Part shown: piece by piece, positions 59,889-64,000 of the stretch
How positions within the stretch are numbered: position 1 is the first letter of the stretch
How the letters are laid out: the number at the start of each line of letters is the position of its first letter
From: RPQJ01 sp963712815
Lineage (GTDB): Bacteria > Pseudomonadota > Gammaproteobacteria > Steroidobacterales > Steroidobacteraceae
Direction: 5' to 3'
Assembly (NCBI GenBank): GCA_963712815.1
Contig: CAVQJL010000008.1
Span: forward strand, 682,001-746,000
DNA: 64,000 nt
Translations under genes and position numbers: made by a program
The notes under the pieces: generated by a model
Seen by the model: only the letters and a program-made list of their open reading frames with translations
Databases searched by the model: none
Told to the model about the DNA's origin: nothing

Positions 59889-61621
59889 CGCTCCAGCGTG
59901 CCGGCGCTGTCGATCTCCTTCATGGCCGAGTCGAGGTTGAAGGACCCCGGCGCCTGGCTCGGCGGAAACTCTTTCATCGTCTGCAGGAACTGCATCGCTC
60001 CCGCATTGGCGCCGAAGATGATGAAGACGCGGTCGAGCAGCCAGTCGTCGTACGTGTTCGAATTGTGCTGTGCACGCTCGTAGGGATCCCGGCGCAGGTT
60101 GAAGATGAGCGGCACGCGCAGGTTCGTGAACGGCTCGCGCCAGACGCCGAAGGCCTCGCCGCGGTTCTCCTTGTAGACGACCTTCCAGTCATTCCAGCGG
60201 ACTGCAACGATTTCGCCATCGTCGTTGACGTAGATGAACCCCGGGCGCGGCGAGTCCTTCGCCTTGCCGGCGAGGTAGTCGAGCATGTCGTAGCCGTCGA
60301 TGTGATTCTTGTAGCTTCGGCCGTTGAGCTTCACGCCCTTGAGGAGTTGGCTCTTGATGTCCGGCGCGCCGGCTGCTGTGGCGAACGTGGGCAGCCAGTC
60401 CTGGTGGGAGACGATGCCGTTCACCGTCACGCCGGCGGGGAAGCGCCCGGGCCAGCGCACGAACGCGGGCACGCGATAGGCGCCCTCCCAGTTCGAGTTT
60501 TTCTCACTGCGGAACGGCGTGTTGCCGGCGTCGGGCCAGGTGTTGAAGTGCGGGCCGTTATCGGTCGAATAGAGCACGATGGTGTCGTCGGCGATGCCGA
60601 GTTCGTCGAGGAGCGCGAGCAGTTCGCCGACGTGCCCGTCGTGCTCGATCATGCCGTCGGTGTACTCGTCGTTGCCCTCGTGGCGACGGTCGTCGCGCAC
60701 GTGGGTGCGGAAGTGCATGCGCGTGCCGTTCCACCACGCAAAGAAGGGCTTGCCGGCCTTCACCTGGCGCGAGATGAAGTCCTTGGTCGCGGCAACGGTT
60801 TCGTCGTCGATCGTCTCCATCCGTTGCTTCGTGAGCGGACCGGTGTCCTCGATGGTCTGGCCGCCCTTGCCGTCGGCGGCCGTCTTGAGCACGCCGCGAG
60901 GCCCGAACATCTTGCGGAACTCGGGATTCGCCGGGTAGTCCTCGTTCTCGGGCTCCTCCTCGGCGTTGAGGTGGTAGAGGTTGCCGAGGAACTCGTCGAA
61001 ACCGTGCATCGTCGGCAGGTGCTCGTCGCGATCACCCTGGTGGTTCTTGCCGAATTGTCCCGTCGCATAGCCCTGCGCCTTGAGTACGGTCGCAATGGTC
61101 ACGTCCGACTTCTGCCAGCCTTCCTTCGCGCCGGGCACGCCCACCTTGGTCATGCCGGTGCGGATCGGGTTGTTGCCGCCGATGAAGGCCGCGCGGCCCG
61201 CGGTGCACGACTGCTGGCCGTAGTAGTCGGTGAAGGACACGCCTTCGCGCGCGATGCGGTCGATGTTCGGCGTCTGGTAGCCCATCAGTCCGCGCGTGTT
61301 GAAGCTGATGTTGGTGGTGCCGATGTCATCCCCCCAGATGACGAGGATGTTCGGCTTCTTGCCGTCCCGCGGGGAGACGAGTTCCTGGGCGTTCGCCGTG
61401 CTGATTCCGATCGTCGGAATGGCGTCGGCCATGGTGACGCTGCTGGTCCGCTCCGTCGCGAGCGCCGCGGACGGAGGCGGAGCCGCCGCCTTCGCCGGCG
61501 TCTCGGGTGACTTCGCGCAGCCCGGGAGAAGCAGGAACGCCGCCACCAGCAGCGCAGCCGCGGCGCACGAGTCGAACGTCGCCATCATTCGCCCACGGGC
61601 GATCGACCTTGAATTGTCCAC
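59885..61621 (-). CDS. arylsulfatase-type sulfatase lipoprotein
   Basis: Protein of 578 residues. The lipobox LLPGC gives a lipidated Cys at ~35. A 45-residue linker leads to the sulfatase domain: metal-binding ILVIWGDDIGTTN, the formylglycine site CTAGRAAFIGG (Cys139, pattern CxAxR), and GKNHQGDRDEHLPTMHGFDE. The domain ends with DPYERAQHNSN. The site needs conversion to formylglycine by FGE or an anaerobic maturase, neither of which is in the window. It is probably anchored in the periplasm. The substrate is unknown. Confidence 0.9.
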   Translation of the reverse strand: MDNSRSIARGRMMATFDSCAAAALLVAAFLLLPGCAKSPETPAKAAAPPPSAALATERTSSVTMADAIPTIGISTANAQELVSPRDGKKPNILVIWGDDIGTTNISFNTRGLMGYQTPNIDRIAREGVSFTDYYGQQSCTAGRAAFIGGNNPIRTGMTKVGVPGAKEGWQKSDVTIATVLKAQGYATGQFGKNHQGDRDEHLPTMHGFDEFLGNLYHLNAEEEPENEDYPANPEFRKMFGPRGVLKTAADGKGGQTIEDTGPLTKQRMETIDDETVAATKDFISRQVKAGKPFFAWWNGTRMHFRTHVRDDRRHEGNDEYTDGMIEHDGHVGELLALLDELGIADDTIVLYSTDNGPHFNTWPDAGNTPFRSEKNSNWEGAYRVPAFVRWPGRFPAGVTVNGIVSHQDWLPTFATAAGAPDIKSQLLKGVKLNGRSYKNHIDGYDMLDYLAGKAKDSPRPGFIYVNDDGEIVAVRWNDWKVVYKENRGEAFGVWREPFTNLRVPLIFNLRRDPYERAQHNSNTYDDWLLDRVFIIFGANAGAMQFLQTMKEFPPSQAPGSFNLDSAMKEIDSAGTLER

Positions 61622-61758
61622 GGCTCCTCCTGACTCTTGTTGTCGCGACCGGAAACCAGTGCGTGGGTGGGACAGATACCCGTTTCACGCCACGGGCGCA
61701 AGCAGGTCGGGCGGCGGAAGTGGCTCGGGCGGGTGGCGCGGACGCCGGCGAGCGCCCG

Positions 61759-62535
61759 TCACTCCAGGAGCCGGTCTCGCAGGCGATCGATGCGCCTGGC
61801 ATCGAGACCTGCTGCGGCATCGAGATATCCCAGCACCGAGCCGAACTCCGACCGCAGCGCTTCCATCGCCGCGTCGAGGTAGGCGTCGCGTACGTCGATC
61901 ACCGTATCGACCGCCGCCTCGAGTTCGCCGGCCGCCATGAAGCGCCCCAGGCGCGCCGCGAGCAACGCGCGATGGTGCACGGCGCCCGGCCAGCGGCGCG
62001 ACGCGAGGTAGTCCTCGCGGATCAGCGGCTCGGGCACCTCGAGCGCGTGCAGCAGCATCGCGACCACGAAGCCGGTGCGGTCCTTGCCGGCGGAGCAGTG
62101 CACCAGCATCGGCGCGCCGCCCGCGAGCAGCCGCTCGACCACCGCGGTGAGCGTCCCGCCCATGTAGCCCGGGAAGCGCCGGTAGATCTCGATCATCACG
62201 CGCTCGGCGCCGCGCGCGCTGGGGTCGTCGAGCATCAGCCGGCCGAGCGTGGGATCGGCCCGCAGGTCGTTGTTCACCCGGCAGTTGAGTTCGTGCACCG
62301 CGAGGCCCTGGGGCAAACGGTTCGGGTGCTCGGCGCGCTCGGCGTCGCTGCGCAGGTCGCAGATGGTGGCGAGCCCGGCGCGCGCGAGCGCACTCCAGTC
62401 GCGCTCGTAGAGCCCGATCAGGCGATCGGCGCGCATCAGCGCGTGCGGCCGGATGCGGCGCCCGCCGGCCGCGGGCAGGCCGCCGAGGCTGCGGAAGTTG
62501 GTGGCGCCCGAGATGGAAATCGTGTCGTCGTGCAT
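61759..62535 (-). CDS. tyrosine-protein phosphatase (PTP/DSP type)
   Basis: Protein of 258 residues. The CX5R signature is HCSAGKDRTGF (nucleophile Cys147, Arg153). The N-terminal TNFRSLGGLPAAGGRRI and CDLRSDAERAEHPNRLP are the usual surrounding blocks of bacterial MptpB/LipA-type phosphatases, which act on phosphotyrosine or phosphoinositides. It is probably cytoplasmic. Another 39 bp separate it from the ABC exporter upstream on the same strand. Confidence 0.9.
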   Translation of the reverse strand: MHDDTISISGATNFRSLGGLPAAGGRRIRPHALMRADRLIGLYERDWSALARAGLATICDLRSDAERAEHPNRLPQGLAVHELNCRVNNDLRADPTLGRLMLDDPSARGAERVMIEIYRRFPGYMGGTLTAVVERLLAGGAPMLVHCSAGKDRTGFVVAMLLHALEVPEPLIREDYLASRRWPGAVHHRALLAARLGRFMAAGELEAAVDTVIDVRDAYLDAAMEALRSEFGSVLGYLDAAAGLDARRIDRLRDRLLE

Positions 62536-62574
62536 GTCCGATGCGACCTGTGTGAGCCGGAAAGGTTCGTGGCC

Positions 62575-64000
<1,426 letters not shown>

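Overview
This 64 kb window is GC-rich (by eye, not computed) chromosomal DNA, most probably from a gammaproteobacterium. The evidence is the tesA/ybbA/ybbP arrangement, OxyR with its two redox cysteines, YajQ, a Csu-type pilus operon, an FFLEELY-type protein beside a phasin, and a fatty acyl-CoA reductase that closely resembles the Marinobacter two-domain enzyme. I saw no insertion sequence, prophage, CRISPR array, tRNA or rRNA.

Layout. 1-3,240: the end of aroB, then dgt, pyrF and hemE, all on + and all split by about fifteen single-base insertions. I read these as sequence errors in housekeeping genes, not decay. 3,278-6,540: ppa, an exported protein, a BrnT/BrnA toxin-antitoxin pair and a gene-poor stretch. 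6,544-10,785 (-): fadD followed by cystathionine beta-synthase and gamma-lyase (reverse transsulfuration). 10,872-14,659: tesA divergent from ybbA-ybbP. 14,660-15,153: an intergenic region full of hairpins, two of which share a 23-base loop but have unrelated stems. 15,154-21,315: a neutral-lipid locus (FFLEELY protein, patatin, phasin, wax ester synthase/DGAT, divergent acyl-CoA reductase). 21,349-28,978: small proteins, a GFA-family protein, the DUF2868/DUF3482 membrane-GTPase pair, a LuxR regulator behind three palindromes, a YegS-like lipid kinase, a DUF4124 protein and a VapBC-type module. 29,023-33,732 (-): a 2-oxoacid:ferredoxin oxidoreductase with its own NAD(P)/FAD/Fe-S partner. 33,896-38,498: a compact Csu-type chaperone-usher pilus operon and a convergent exported beta protein. 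38,785-42,605: PCu(A)C copper chaperone, oxyR, NUDIX, a 2-hydroxyacid dehydrogenase and an SDR. 42,802-47,912 (+): hoxFUYHW, an NAD-linked [NiFe] hydrogenase with its maturation protease. 47,920-64,000: a TIR-TPR protein, a nitroreductase, a fatty acid desaturase, a TonB-dependent receptor behind a Fur-like box, YajQ with a TlpA-like lipoprotein, a DUF2780 protein, a HerA-like ATPase, a sulfatase, a tyrosine phosphatase and a truncated ABC exporter.

Taken together, the genes suggest a metabolically flexible organism. It can probably exchange electrons between H2, NAD(H), ferredoxin and 2-oxoacids, store carbon as wax ester or triacylglycerol, attach by archaic pili, and respond to peroxide, copper and iron. 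Functional statements rest on motifs and family knowledge; no database search was run. The strongest unexplained signals are the shared-loop hairpins at 14,706-15,101, the inverted repeat across the desaturase start codon, the triple palindrome before the LuxR gene, and the apparently leaderless promoters of both toxin-antitoxin modules.
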